DNA of 64,000 nt. It comes from Cordylochernes scorpioides. Taxonomy: Eukaryota > Arthropoda > Arachnida > Pseudoscorpiones > Chernetidae. This document shows positions 52,476-62,112 of the stretch, in pieces; within the stretch, counting starts at the first letter, position 1; each line of letters begins with the position of its first letter. The notes beneath the pieces were generated by a model, which was not told the DNA's origin, searched no databases, and saw only the letters and a list, made by a program, of their open reading frames with translations. Where the stretch lies: assembly GCA_030710605.1 (NCBI GenBank), contig CP092874.1, positions 44,418,665 through 44,482,664 of the forward strand, in the 5' to 3' direction. The translations under genes were made by a program, and so were the position numbers.

Positions 52476-53039
52476 GTGCCGCTGTTTAAGATCGGTTTCG
52501 CGACCTGCCCTGCGTATGTGATCGCCCCTGACGCTGTCTCTGTAACCCAAGGACAGAGGGAAACCCCGAACATGTTTTGCTCCCTACCTTACAGCTATGG
52601 CTGTGAAAGAATAGCCAGAAGTTTAAAAAAACACAATATCACAACCAGATATCAACCCAATCAGAATTTAAGAAGCATCTTCCGTCACCCTGATACAAAA
52701 CAAATCTACAAGCCAGAAGATAGAGCGAATGTGGTTTATAAAATACCATGCAAATCCTGCCAGGCAATATACATAGGAGAAACCAGCAAACCTTTATCTG
52801 AAAGAATTAACCAACACAAATCCGCACTAAAACGCCATAACCCGACATCTCTACTGGTAGATCATGCATTCAACAATAGTCACACTCCAGACTTCGATCA
52901 CACATCTATAATACATCAAAACATCAAAGAAAAACATTGCCGTTTATTTTTAGAAAGCTGGAGCTCATTAGAAAATAAAAATAGTATCAATAGAAAGATT
53001 GACTTGCCAGATATATATACTCAGTTTAGAACCTCTTAG
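52476..53039 (+). pseudogene. Penelope-like element GIY-YIG domain (PLE-D)
   Basis: 187 residues. CERIARSLKKHNITTRYQPN is the PLE stretch between RT and endonuclease. VVYKIPCKSCQAIYIGETSKPLSERI is the GIY-YIG motif with its arginine, and NSINRKIDLPDIY is the usual PLE end. The first roughly 30 residues are not PLE sequence. The RT is missing, so this is a 5'-truncated insertion that directly follows the LINE 3' end. Confidence 0.8.
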
Positions 53040-53284
53040 ATGATTATGCTATTTACATGGTTATTTTATTCCATTTTTAATCGGATATCTATTACTACTA
53101 TTTGTATATTTATTTCACAGTTATTTCAATTTTCATGATATTTTATTTGTTTAATTAATTCGATATCTCTTAATTTTCATTAGTCATTTACATATATCAC
53201 TTAGTCATTTACATATATCACTTTTCTTTAATTAATTTGATATCTCTTAATTTTTAATATCATTTACATATATCAATTTTTATT
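53040..53284. other. AT-rich spacer
   Basis: Contains short repeats of CATTTACATATATCACTT. No gene. Confidence 0.45.
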
Positions 53285-54556
53285 TTGATTATATTTACTC
53301 TGTTTAGATTGTATATATTAGATGGTTCATCGCCCAATAAGCTTATAAAAGTTTTGGCAAAAAATAATATGCCACCGATTGTAATTAAATCGACGATCGG
53401 ACCAACCGGCGAGAAACTATGCATAATCGAAGCCTCCTTAATAACGAAGATCCTAGACAAATGTGGAATCGAGTATAAACTTGAGGAAACGGTTCAATCA
53501 AAGAAGAGAATTCGCGGCTCCCAATCGGATGACTCAAGATCGCCAACTAGGAGCGAGCGTAATCTGAAGACGCCTAGAATGGACATCGACGAACAAAGTC
53601 CCGCCACTGGAGTTTCTCAACAAATGAACGCAGCTCACCCACCGCAAGACGATGAAGAAAATAGCGACAACAATGGCCCATGGACCACAGTCACTAACGT
53701 GAAAAAACCGAGAATTCCTCCTGTTATTGCAGAAAATGTAGCAGATTGGAAGCTTCTTTGCCAAGAGCTAAAAGACTTGTGCATGGAACCATTCCAAGTC
53801 ACGATTTCTGGCAAAAAGCACATAATTAAATCGAAAAACATAGGCGACTTCAAAAAAATCAGGGAGTATGTACAGAAAAATAATGGAGGATATTCCTACA
53901 GACTACAGGAGGAAAAACCACTGAAAGTGGTATTGAAGGGGGTATCAACAGCCTTCAAAGAAGAAGACGTCGTAATTGAACTGGTCTCAATGGGCTTCAC
54001 TGAGGTCATTGTCAAAAGACTCCATAGACAATCGACCAAAATACCAATGAATATAGTCCTAGTAGAGCTACCAAAAAATGAACAAAATAAACGAATCTAT
54101 GGAATAACCGAAATACTTTACCAAAAAATAGTCGTGGAATCATTCAGGACTACAAAACGAGTGACCCAATGCTTTAACTGCCAGGGTTTTGGGCATGGCC
54201 AGCTAAACTGCTTTTTGAAGCCCAAATGCGTCAAGTGTGCTGAAGAACACCATTCGAAGGATTGTCCAAGAAAGTCGAAACAGCTCCCACCAAAGTGCGC
54301 TAACTGCGGAGAGGCGCACACAGCCAATTACCGCGGATGCCCAAATTTTCCGAAGCCACAACAACAGCAGCTAAAGCCTCCCAGACAAAACTCCCCTAAC
54401 ACCATACCTCAAGCAAGCTCCACTAAAACAGAAGAAGCAATTGTTGAAAAACAAAAGGCAAGTTACGCTGAAACTGCAAAAAAGAAAACTACTCATTCTG
54501 ACACCAGGGAACTGTGCGAAAAGTTATTAGAAATTATCAAAACTTTCTTACAATGA
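53285..54556 (+). CDS. Jockey-type ORF1 protein (gag-like, three CCHC knuckles), 423 aa
   Basis: An intact ORF1. The first ATG gives 423 residues, but MPPIVIKSTIG at 53369 is the more likely start (395 aa). In order: an N-terminal region with a basic, serine-rich stretch (75-110), a central RNA-binding-like domain (about 140-290, the zinc-finger-associated domain of jockey Gags), and three knuckles: CFNCQGFGHGQLNC (296-309), CVKCAEEHHSKDC (315-327) and CANCGEAHTANYRGC (338-352). A proline/glutamine-rich stretch and a short helical tail follow. Such proteins bind element RNA and bring it to the nucleus or telomeres in known jockey relatives. The stop overlaps the ORF2 ATG (ATGA at 54553-54556). 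Confidence 0.85.
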   Translation: MIIFTLFRLYILDGSSPNKLIKVLAKNNMPPIVIKSTIGPTGEKLCIIEASLITKILDKCGIEYKLEETVQSKKRIRGSQSDDSRSPTRSERNLKTPRMDIDEQSPATGVSQQMNAAHPPQDDEENSDNNGPWTTVTNVKKPRIPPVIAENVADWKLLCQELKDLCMEPFQVTISGKKHIIKSKNIGDFKKIREYVQKNNGGYSYRLQEEKPLKVVLKGVSTAFKEEDVVIELVSMGFTEVIVKRLHRQSTKIPMNIVLVELPKNEQNKRIYGITEILYQKIVVESFRTTKRVTQCFNCQGFGHGQLNCFLKPKCVKCAEEHHSKDCPRKSKQLPPKCANCGEAHTANYRGCPNFPKPQQQQLKPPRQNSPNTIPQASSTKTEEAIVEKQKASYAETAKKKTTHSDTRELCEKLLEIIKTFLQ

Positions 54557-54681
54557 AAGGCAAATTACCTTTAAAAATCGTTTTCTGGAATTGCAACGGA
54601 ATCAAACTCAAAAAAGAAGAATTCCTACAGTTGGTGACCTCAGCCACCGAATCCGACGACCTGGACCCAATGGCTAGCTGA
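54553..54681 (+). pseudogene. ORF2 stub: first 42 residues of endonuclease
   Basis: MKGKLPLKIVFWNCNGIKLKK is the classic start of a jockey-type endonuclease (WN-NGI). The stub ends at a TGA at 54679, right after the deletion joint (about 54650-54680). It may be made by reinitiation at the ATGA overlap but has no enzyme function. Confidence 0.75.
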
Positions 54682-54832
54682 CAGCCAAACACCCAACAAC
54701 TGCCCTCCTGTAAGGTTCGGGGGGCCACTCCAGCATTACAACTCGCCATGTGTAAATAATCTGGACAAGGTGACTCGTGAGCTGTGCTCGAATGTAACAC
54801 CTGTAAATTGAGATGAAATAAATAAATAAATA

Positions 54833-55350
54833 AGCTTAGAAGACGTCTAGTGGCTCACCTGGGGCGCGCGACCTGCTGCGTGCTTCACTGCAAAACACCT
54901 CATAAAAGATGGAAGATTGATCCATCGAAATATCGGTAAATAAATAATCGTATTTAAATCCAAAATAGGCCTTATTTTTAAAATATTAATATATAAGATA
55001 ATATAAATGAGTTTTAAAAATTGTAAAAAACAAAATGCATCGGCCGGGAATCGAACCCGGGCCGCCCGCGTGGCAGGCGAGCATTCTACCACTGAACCAC
55101 CGATGCTTAAAAAAATGGCCATATTTAGGTATTCATTCCATTCCGGATTTGTCCGCGTAAAAAAAAAGTTCTTCAAATGAAAAAAAGAAATAGCCAAAAA
55201 TACTAATCAAAATGCAGCCGAAAATTTTCCTCAGGTTTATAAAAAGCGACATGCAAAATTTGGTACCAATTGGTTCAGTAGTTTTGGAGTTTATCGCGAA
55301 ACAGACAGACAGACAGAAATTGACTTTTATATATATATATAGAGATTTAC
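54833..55350 (-). mobile_element. Helitron-type unit with tRNA-Gly (left arm of palindrome)
   Basis: Minus-strand unit beginning TCTCTATATATATATATAAAAG at about 55350, then TCAATTTCTGTCTGTCTG, a 220-bp body, and tRNA-Gly at 55106-55036. Downstream it continues to a possible end at CCACTAG near 54850. It is a near copy of 57810-58160 in inverse orientation. Confidence 0.65.
55036..55106 (-). tRNA. tRNA-Gly (GCC)
   Basis: 71 nt. All stems pair: acceptor GCATCGG/CCGATGC, anticodon loop with GCC, T arm with GGTTCGATTCC. A T-run (TTTTG, then TTTTTT) follows as terminator. The cloverleaf and internal promoter are intact, so it can probably be transcribed. Confidence 0.92.
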
Positions 55351-56545
55351 TCTTCATTGTTGGCTTTTTAACTTACATTCATTCTTCATTGTTGGCTTTT
55401 TATATTACATTCACTCTTCATTGTTGGCTTTTTATCTTACATTCACTCTGTTGGCTTTTTATATTACATTTACTCTTCATTGTTGGCTTTTTATCTTACA
55501 TTCACTCTTCATTGTTGGCTTTTTATATTATATTTACTCTTCATTGTTGGCTTTTTATCTTACATTCATTCTTCATTGTTGGCTTTTTATATTACATTTA
55601 CTCTTCATTGTTGGCTTTTTATCTTACATTCATTCTTCATTGTTGGCTTTTTATATTACATTCACTCTTCATTGTTGGCTTTTTATCTTACATTCATTCT
55701 TCATTGTTGGCTTTTTATATTATATTCACTCTTCATTGTTGGCTTTTTATCTTACATTCACTCTGTTGGCTTTTTATATTACATTTACTCTTCATTGTTG
55801 GCTTTTTAACTTACATTCACTCTTCATTGTTGGCTTTTTATCTTACATTCACTCTTCATTGTTGGCTTTTTATATTATATTTACTCTTCTTTGTTGGCTT
55901 TTTATCTTACAATCATTCTTCATTGTTGGCTTTTTATATTACATTTACTCTTCATTGTTGGCTTTTTATCTTACATTCACTCTTCATTGTTGGCTTTTTA
56001 TCTTACATTCATTCTTCATTGTTGGCTTTTTATATTACATTCACTCTTCATTGTTGGCTTTTTATCTTACATTCATTCTTCATTGTTGGCTTTTTATATT
56101 ACATTCAATCTTCATTGTTGGCTTTTTATCTTACATTCACTCTGTTGGCTTTTTATATTAAATTTACTCTTCATTGTTGGCTTTTTATCTTACATTCACT
56201 CTTCATTGTTGGCTTTTTATATTATATTTACTCTTCATTGTTGGCTTTTTATCTTACATTCATTCTTCATTGTTGGCTTTTTATATTATATTTACTCTTC
56301 ATTGTTGGCTTTTTATCTTACATTCATTCTTCATTGTTGGCTTTTTATATTACATTTATTATTCATTGTTGGCTTTTTATCTTACATTCACTCTTCATTG
56401 TTGCCTTTTTATCTTACATTCATTCTTCATTGTTGGCTTTTTATCTTACATTCATTCTTCATTGTTGGCTTTTTATCTTACATTCATTCTTCATTGTTGG
56501 CTTTTTATATTACATTCACTCTTCATTGTTGGCTTTTTATATCAT
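55351..56545. repeat. 32-bp minisatellite, about 37 units
   Basis: Units of TCTTCATTGTTGGCTTTTTA + TCTTACATTCAC. Units vary at two sites (ATAT/ATCT, CACT/CATT/TACT), and a few lack 5 bp. Because 32 is not a multiple of three and units lack stops in this direction, all three frames are open for hundreds of codons with a 32-residue period; these are not genes. The same satellite lies inverted at 57355-57800. Confidence 0.95.
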
Positions 56546-56884
56546 ATAGAAAATCATAGTTTTATCTAGTGAACATTTTTTCCCGTGTCACATTGCCGTG
56601 TCATCCTGAGATAATCTTACTTTTGATAAATAATATTTAAGATAACAAACTTAGTGATAAGAAAATTTGTTGTCATCGTCACAATGGGGGCGCTGCTTGC
56701 GAGTTAAATATACAAATATGCAAATAACTCTAAGGATATTCAAGATATTCATGAAATTATTTTTCAAAAACCTTCCCGGTGATATACCTAATAATATCCC
56801 AAAATTTCACGGCGATTGGATGTATGGTTTTTGAATCTATAGAGTACAAACAAACAAACAGACATTCAATTTTATATATATAGA
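56546..56884 (-). mobile_element. Helitron 5' half (left of palindrome centre)
   Basis: Minus-strand Helitron start: TCTATATATATAAAATTGAA from 56884, then the CGGCGATTGGATGTATGG block, the CGCTGCTTGCGAGTTAA block, and up to the satellite at 56545. It is the inverse of 57016-57354. Confidence 0.7.
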
Positions 56885-57015
56885 TAATGTAACGATTATT
56901 ATTATCATTATTATCATAATATTCTGTGTGTTCCGGAATATTATTATCAATAATATTCATTAGGCAAACTTTCACTCGGATAAAACCCGGGTGAAGCCGG
57001 GTACACATCCGCTAG
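56885..57015 (+). mobile_element. Palindrome centre with a Helitron 3' end
   Basis: 131 bp between the arms. It carries TTCACTCGGATAAAACC, the hairpin CCCGGGTGAAGCCGGG, TACACATCCG and CTAG (57012-57015). The next Helitron starts TCTATATATATATAAAATTG immediately after. Confidence 0.7.
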
Positions 57016-57354
57016 TCTATATATATATAAAATTGAATGTCTGTTTGTTTGTTTGTACTCTATAGATTCAAAAACCATACATCCAATCGCCGTGAAATTT
57101 TGGGATATTATTAGGTATATCACCGGGAAGGTTTTTGAAAAATAATTTCATGAATATCTTGAATATCCTTAGAGTTACTTGCAGATTTGTAGATTTAACT
57201 CGCAAGCAGCGCCCCCATTGTGACGATGATAACAAGTTTTCTTATCACTAAGTTTGTTATCTTAAATAATATTTATCAAAAGTAAGATTATCTCAGGATG
57301 ACACGGCAATGTGACACGGGAAAAAATGTTCACTAGATAAAACTATGATTTTCT
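57016..57354 (+). mobile_element. Helitron 5' half (right of palindrome centre)
   Basis: Starts TCTATATATATATAAAATTG directly after CTAG of the previous unit. Its body matches 56546-56884 inverted and 58164-58440 directly. It runs into the inverted satellite at 57355. Confidence 0.75.
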
Positions 57355-57800
57355 ATATGATATAAAAAGCCAACAATGAAGAGTGAATGTAATATAAAAA
57401 GCCAACAATGAAGAATGAATGTAAGATAAAAAGCCAACAATGAAGAGTGAATGTAATATAAAAAGCCAACAATGAAGAATGAATGTAAGATAAAAAGCCA
57501 ACAATGAAGAGTGAATGTAAGATAAAAAGCCAACAATGAAGAGTAAATATAATATTAAAAGTCAACAATGAAGAGTGAATGTAAGATAAAAAGCCAACAA
57601 TGAAGAGTAAATGTAATATAAAAAGCCAACAGAGTGAATGTAAGATAAAAAGCCAACAATGAAGAGTGAATGTAATATAAAAAGCCAACAATGAAGAATG
57701 AATGTAAGATAAAAATCCAACAATGAAGAGTGAATGTAATATAAAAAGCCAACAATGAAGAATGAATGTAAGATAAAAAGCCAACAATGAAGAATAAATA
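57355..57800. repeat. 32-bp minisatellite, inverted block, about 14 units
   Basis: The inverse of the satellite at 55351-56545 (units AAAAAGCCAACAATGAAGAG + TGAATGTAAGAT). Fewer units than the left arm, so one arm expanded or the other shrank after the inversion. Confidence 0.95.
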
Positions 57801-57844
<44 letters not shown>

Positions 57845-58163
57845 TCAATTTCTGTCTGTCTGTTTCGCGATAAACTCAAAAACTACTGAACCAATTGGTA
57901 CCAAATTTTGCATGTCGCTTTTTATAAACCTGAGGAAAATTTTCGGCTGCATTTTGATTAGTATTTTTGGTTATTTCTTTTTTTCATTCGAAGAACTTTT
58001 TTTTAAGCGGACTATTCCGGAATGGAATGAATACCTAAATATTTCCATTTTTTTAAGCATCGGTGGTTCAGTGGTAGAATGCTCGCCTGCCACGCGGGCG
58101 GCCCGGGTTCGATTCCCGGCCGATGCATTTTTTTTTTACAATTTTTAAAACTCATTTATATTA
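57801..58163 (+). mobile_element. Helitron-type unit with tRNA-Gly (right arm)
   Basis: (TA)n from 57809 followed by AAAGTCAATTTCTGTCTGTC, a body that mirrors 55110-55340, tRNA-Gly at 58057-58127 and ACAATTTTTAAAACTC. It is cut off by the next Helitron at 58164, so its own 3' end is missing. Confidence 0.65.
58057..58127 (+). tRNA. tRNA-Gly (GCC)
   Basis: 71 nt, identical in sequence to the copy at 55036-55106. Intact stems, anticodon GCC, A and B boxes, then a run of T. Confidence 0.93.
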
Positions 58164-58917
58164 TCTTATATATATAAAATTGAATGTCTGTCTGTCTGTA
58201 CTCTATAGATTCAAAAACCATACATCCAATCGCCGTGAAATTTTGGGATATTATTAGGTATATCACCGGGAAGGTTTTTGAAAAATAATTTCATGAATAT
58301 CTTGAATATCCTCAGAGTTATTTGCAGATTTGTAGATTTAACTCGCAAGCAGCGCCCCCATTGTGACGATGATAACAAGTTTTCTTATCACTAAGTTTGT
58401 TATCTTAAATATTATTTATCAAAAGTAAGATTATCTCAGGATGACATGGCAATTTATTTGCGACAAGAATAATGATACAATTCCAAGGCGAAGATACTAT
58501 TCCTTCAACTTCCAATTACCGAGGAAACCAATTAATATTGATTTTATTCAACTTATCGAGTATTTCTCAAGGGACCGGGAAAAAATGTTCACTTATAAAA
58601 CTATGATTTTCTAATGTAGAAAATTAGGAAAGACAAAATTCAGGATGACAAGGCACACAGGGACCGGGAAAAAATGTTCACTTTATCGAGAGATTCAAAT
58701 TTACGAGTTTCAAATTATCAAAATATATCTTTTTTATTTTTCAATAAGTTTTTGAGAATTGTTTTAACAAATGCTCGCTAGACAAACCTTTACTCGGGTA
58801 AAACCCCGGGCGAAGCCGAGTACGTTTTATAAGTTTAAAGAGAATTGTTTTAACAAATGTTCGTTAGACAAACATTCACTCGGGTAAAACCCGGGCGAAG
58901 CCGGGCACATCCGCTAG
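58164..58917 (+). mobile_element. Complete non-autonomous Helitron, 754 bp
   Basis: A|TCTTATATATATAAAATTG at the start; the hairpin CCCGGGCGAAGCCGGG, CACATCCG and CTAG (58914-58917) at the end, followed by T. The 3' end is doubled: a first end (ACTCGGGTAAAACCCCGGG...) lies at about 58780-58825 and the true one at 58875-58917. No coding sequence. Confidence 0.8.
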
Positions 58918-58956
58918 TATATAATAAATATCTATTTTTAAAACTATTGTTATAAA

Positions 58957-59709
58957 TCAATATATCCTTCCTTCAAGATTTTGCATCCTTGACTTTGAAA
59001 TTGGTCTATGGAATGTGAATGTGTTCATGCTTAAGCATATTTTGGTGAGTTGGACTATGGTTGTAGAAATGTAGGTATCGACATTTTGTGATTGAAGGAA
59101 ATGAATCAAGCTATCTGTGATGAATTCATGGGGAAGACAGAGGTAGAGGGAGGTGACGTCGAAGGAACACATGGTAAAGGTAGGATCAGGTTTAAGAGCT
59201 GTTAATTCATTAATAAAGTGAGGGGTGCTATTAATTGAAAGGGTATTATTGTAATTGGTTAATAAAGGGGAGAGGAAGCTGGAAAGATATTTAGCTAGAG
59301 GATAAGCGGGCGATAAGTGATAGGCTATGATGGGACGGAGAGGTACTTCTGGTTTATGTACTTTGGGGAGGCCGTATATATAGGCTGAACTATGGAGGTT
59401 AGAGGTAAATGAGATATAATCTTCAGGTGAGATGTTTTTAGATTTCTTGAGACGGAGAAGTGAGGTTTTGAAATCCTTGACAACAGAGAGGCTGATTTGG
59501 TCTGTGATGGGTGAAAAAGTGGTGTCATCACTAGGTAAATTGTGCATTTTTGAAATATAACTATCCTGATTCAAGATAACTGTATTAGCACCCTTATCAG
59601 ACTTAGTGATAACTATTGATTTATGAAGTTTGAGTTTTTTTAGTGTAATGGTGTTTTCATGATGGTTAGAGGGAGGAAGAAAGGGCTTAGATAGAGTCTT
59701 AGCTACCAT
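58957..59709 (-). pseudogene. Penelope-like reverse transcriptase, N-terminal two thirds
   Basis: 250 residues with clear Penelope RT motifs: IVITKSDKGANTVILN, YIYGLPKVHKPEVPLRPIIA and CSFDVTSLYLCLPHEF (first catalytic aspartate in SFDV). It ends with KSRMQNLEGRIY where the palm should continue, so the YIDD box is absent. Upstream to about 60190 the same frame region encodes the PLE N-terminus (KSQEKTILDRHHKKLLFWKKK), split by frame changes. Confidence 0.8.
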
Positions 59710-60190
59710 GGATCTAATGGAAAACTTATCTTGCAGATTGAAGGATTTGATGGATGATTCAATGGCGCTGATGATTACTGGAGGATTGGGATTGGAGGGG
59801 ATGCGGTACTTAAGTCCTTTCTCAAGAAGCGAAGTCTCAGATGGCGACAGAGTGTGGTTTGATAGGTTAATGACAGTAGAAGACTTGGGGCCAAGGTCAT
59901 GAGAGAAGGTGTAACGGAAGGCATATTTCTTTTTCCAAAAGAGAAGTTTCTTATGGTGTCTGTCGAGAATTGTTTTTTCTTGAGACTTAATATCAATAGT
60001 GATTTTTATAATATGCTTAGAAAGATCTGCCAGGGGGATTCTTTGGGATACTAGAAATATAAGATCTTTGATTGACTTGGTGAGAAATCTAATATTAGAG
60101 AAACAATTTTTGATTCTTGCATTAAGTTGTTGATGCTGGGTTTTTATAAGGATGTGTTTTGAAAAAGAACTGCCAACTGGGTCATTTATC
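58957..60190 (-). mobile_element. Penelope-like element RT part (PLE-C, minus)
   Basis: Minus-strand N-terminal and RT fingers region of a PLE, joined head-on near 60190 to the plus-strand 3' end of the same type of element. It ends at 58957 before the catalytic RT box. Confidence 0.8.
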
Positions 60191-60221
60191 CTGAGGGAAG
60201 GCTACTGACCCTCTTCGTCCT

Positions 60222-60536
60222 ATGGGCGCAGTCTACTCCGTCTCATGTGAACAGTGTCTTGCCACTTACGTTGGTGAGACGGGTAGATCTGTGGCCATCA
60301 GGATGACTGAACATTCCCGTAATATTTCCAGGCAAGATACCAAATCCCTCATTTATCAACATATGCAGAGCACAGGCCACACTTTCAACATCAATAACCC
60401 CACCATACATTACAGGCACATACATATCTTACACCAGAGACTTATCCTAGAATCCATAGTATCCCACAAACTGAACAGCATCAACAGAAAGATAGATCTT
60501 CCAGAAGCTTATCATCCTCTCTTGTCCTTTATTTAA
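60222..60536 (+). pseudogene. GIY-YIG endonuclease of PLE-C
   Basis: 104 residues: AVYSVSCEQCLATYVGETGRS, AIRMTEHSRN, QHMQSTGHTF, and an intact end NSINRKIDLPEAYHPLLSF. The domain looks complete, but no RT in the same orientation precedes it. Confidence 0.8.
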
Positions 60537-60734
60537 ACCTTCCCACATGTTTATTTCAATAGCCCTAATTATGCGCCGTCTCGTGGTTTCAGACTGCAGA
60601 CTGCAGATTTAATATTTACTTTTCTCAAAAATCGGTCTATTAATTTTAACATATATAAATAGTTTAAAAACTTTCTTTTTATATATATTTATTCCTTCCT
60701 ACCATTTGTACCATAGTCTTTATAAGTCGCGCTT

Positions 60735-60834
60735 NNNNNNNNNNNNNNNNNNNNNNNNNNNNNNNNNNNNNNNNNNNNNNNNNNNNNNNNNNNNNNNNNN
60801 NNNNNNNNNNNNNNNNNNNNNNNNNNNNNNNNNN
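60735..60834. other. Assembly gap (100 N)
   Basis: Exactly 100 N, a conventional placeholder of unknown true length. It lies within the PLE-C 3' UTR, just before the hammerhead-like box. Confidence 0.99.
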
Positions 60835-60844
60835 CATTTCTCGC

Positions 60845-60874
60845 CTGTTGAAGGGTTTTTACCCGAAAGCTTGC
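60845..60874 (+). ncRNA. Hammerhead-like box at PLE-C 3' end
   Basis: CTGTTGA, hairpin AGGGTTTTTACCC, GAAAGCTTGC: the same box as at 36448-36477. One core base departs from the hammerhead consensus, so activity is doubtful. Confidence 0.35.
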
Positions 60875-60930
60875 TCCTATGCATCAATAAAAGAAACTCG
60901 TCTTCCTTCACCATGTTTTTTCGTTTAAAA

Positions 60931-61394
60931 TCTTTTTCAAACAAAGTTTACAAATACTTATCTAAGCTTCTGTTTATAAAAACAAATCTTGTTTTCAATT
61001 CTGTCGATAAATCCGATCATGAGTTCACTTGAAATAATTCTTCACTTGAGATAATTATCCGGATTAATTCTTCTGTTCCATAACAGGAAACTATATCGCA
61101 ACCCACTTAATTGGTGCGCAATTCTATAACGACGCTCTTCTCGTTATCTTCTTTGTTTCTTCCACACGTGGCTACTCATTCCTTCTGAGGCAGGGAGCTC
61201 ATATTTCCCCGAGCCTATACACCAATGCTGCCGGTTGTCCTTTCTTCTTTTTTCTCCCCGTCACCGCGCATAGGTGCTCGCGCATGGGATGGGGGGGCGA
61301 TGTCTTGTTTGTTTACATATTTTGCTCCTTCCATTCTTTATTCCTTTCCACCCATTAAGAGAAAGAGGCAACAAAAATAAAATAAAGATATATA
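60931..61394. other. Spacer, nothing recognised
   Basis: Mixed-composition DNA with a short G-run (near 61290) and no frame or repeat that I recognise. It ends in (AT)n at the LTR insertion point. Confidence 0.4.
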
Positions 61395-62112
61395 TGTGAT
61401 GATGAAGTGTTGACTCTCGCTATACTGTGTTGACCGAGAGGAACAGTCAGGATGTGGAGTTTTCCAGTACCTCTCTGCACCTTGGAAGACCTTTAAAAGT
61501 TCTCACAAAGTACAGGCAGTCGTGGTCGAGGCAGAGTGGAAAGCTTGGGAATGTCCACACAAAAAACGAAGACACAGTTGCACTAAGAAAGTTCCGTTAA
61601 CAGATAAAAGTTGAGCTAGGAGCGAAAGATGGAGAGATAGAAGATTTCTTACTGGTCTACATGATGGATGAGATGGACCTGAGGTACAACCGACGTGGGC
61701 TCGCGCAGATGCTGAACTAACTGTATTTTTAGCTAGGACGGGGGCTTTATATGCCGTTTCTGAGAAAGGGGGTTTTGCATGTCACCAGATGTGAAGAGTG
61801 TGGGTCGTCTGGTCACATTCTACTGGCGCCGTCCTGACAGCTTCCAATCTATCTTTAGATGTTGCTTTGTGGCTTCCATCTATCTCGAATTTAGACGTGT
61901 TTGACTTCTATCTCTCTAGCTCAACTCTTAATCTATTACAGAGTTTTATTTATTATCCTCAGTTTGTACAAATTACATTACATATGATGGTGTAATGACA
62001 CATGTCAATCATGCATATAACCATTTACAGATGTGTTTCTACTATACAACATTAAAATCTTGTTATAAGTTATATACAAAAATAAATATGGGGTTGTTGG
62101 TTAAAATTACCA
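61395..62112 (-). repeat. Solo LTR, family A (minus), flanked by TATATA
   Basis: 718 bp, inverse of the family A LTR (plus-strand start TGTGATGATGAAG, end AATTACCA), with TATATA at 61389-61394 and 62113-62118. Confidence 0.85.

Larger units (their letters stand above)
53285..54832 (+). mobile_element. ORF1-only jockey-type LINE derivative
   Basis: A 1.5-kb plus-strand element. It has a complete ORF1 (53285-54556) and the first 42 codons of ORF2 (54553-54681), then directly a 3' UTR and a tail of (AAAT)n at 54815-54832. Endonuclease and RT are deleted. The intact ORF1 and clean tail suggest it moved as a non-autonomous unit, like the HAL1 elements of mammals. The exact 5' end is unclear. Confidence 0.8.
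60195..60930 (+). mobile_element. Penelope-like element 3' end (PLE-C, plus)
   Basis: GIY-YIG domain and 3' UTR ending in a hammerhead-like box, nearly identical to PLE-B. It is in opposite orientation to the RT part at 58957-60190. It contains the assembly gap at 60735-60834. Confidence 0.8.

Noticed and set aside
55351-56545. Possible CRISPR array (about 32-bp repeats)
   Set aside because: The units are head-to-tail with no unique spacers, and the DNA is eukaryotic.
55212-56569. Very long open frames (up to 445 aa) rich in leucine and phenylalanine
   Set aside because: They are translations of a 32-bp satellite with no stops. The 32-residue period and openness in all three frames show there is no selection for a protein.
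60706-61032. Open frame across the run of N
   Set aside because: It reads through an assembly gap, so the translation is meaningless.
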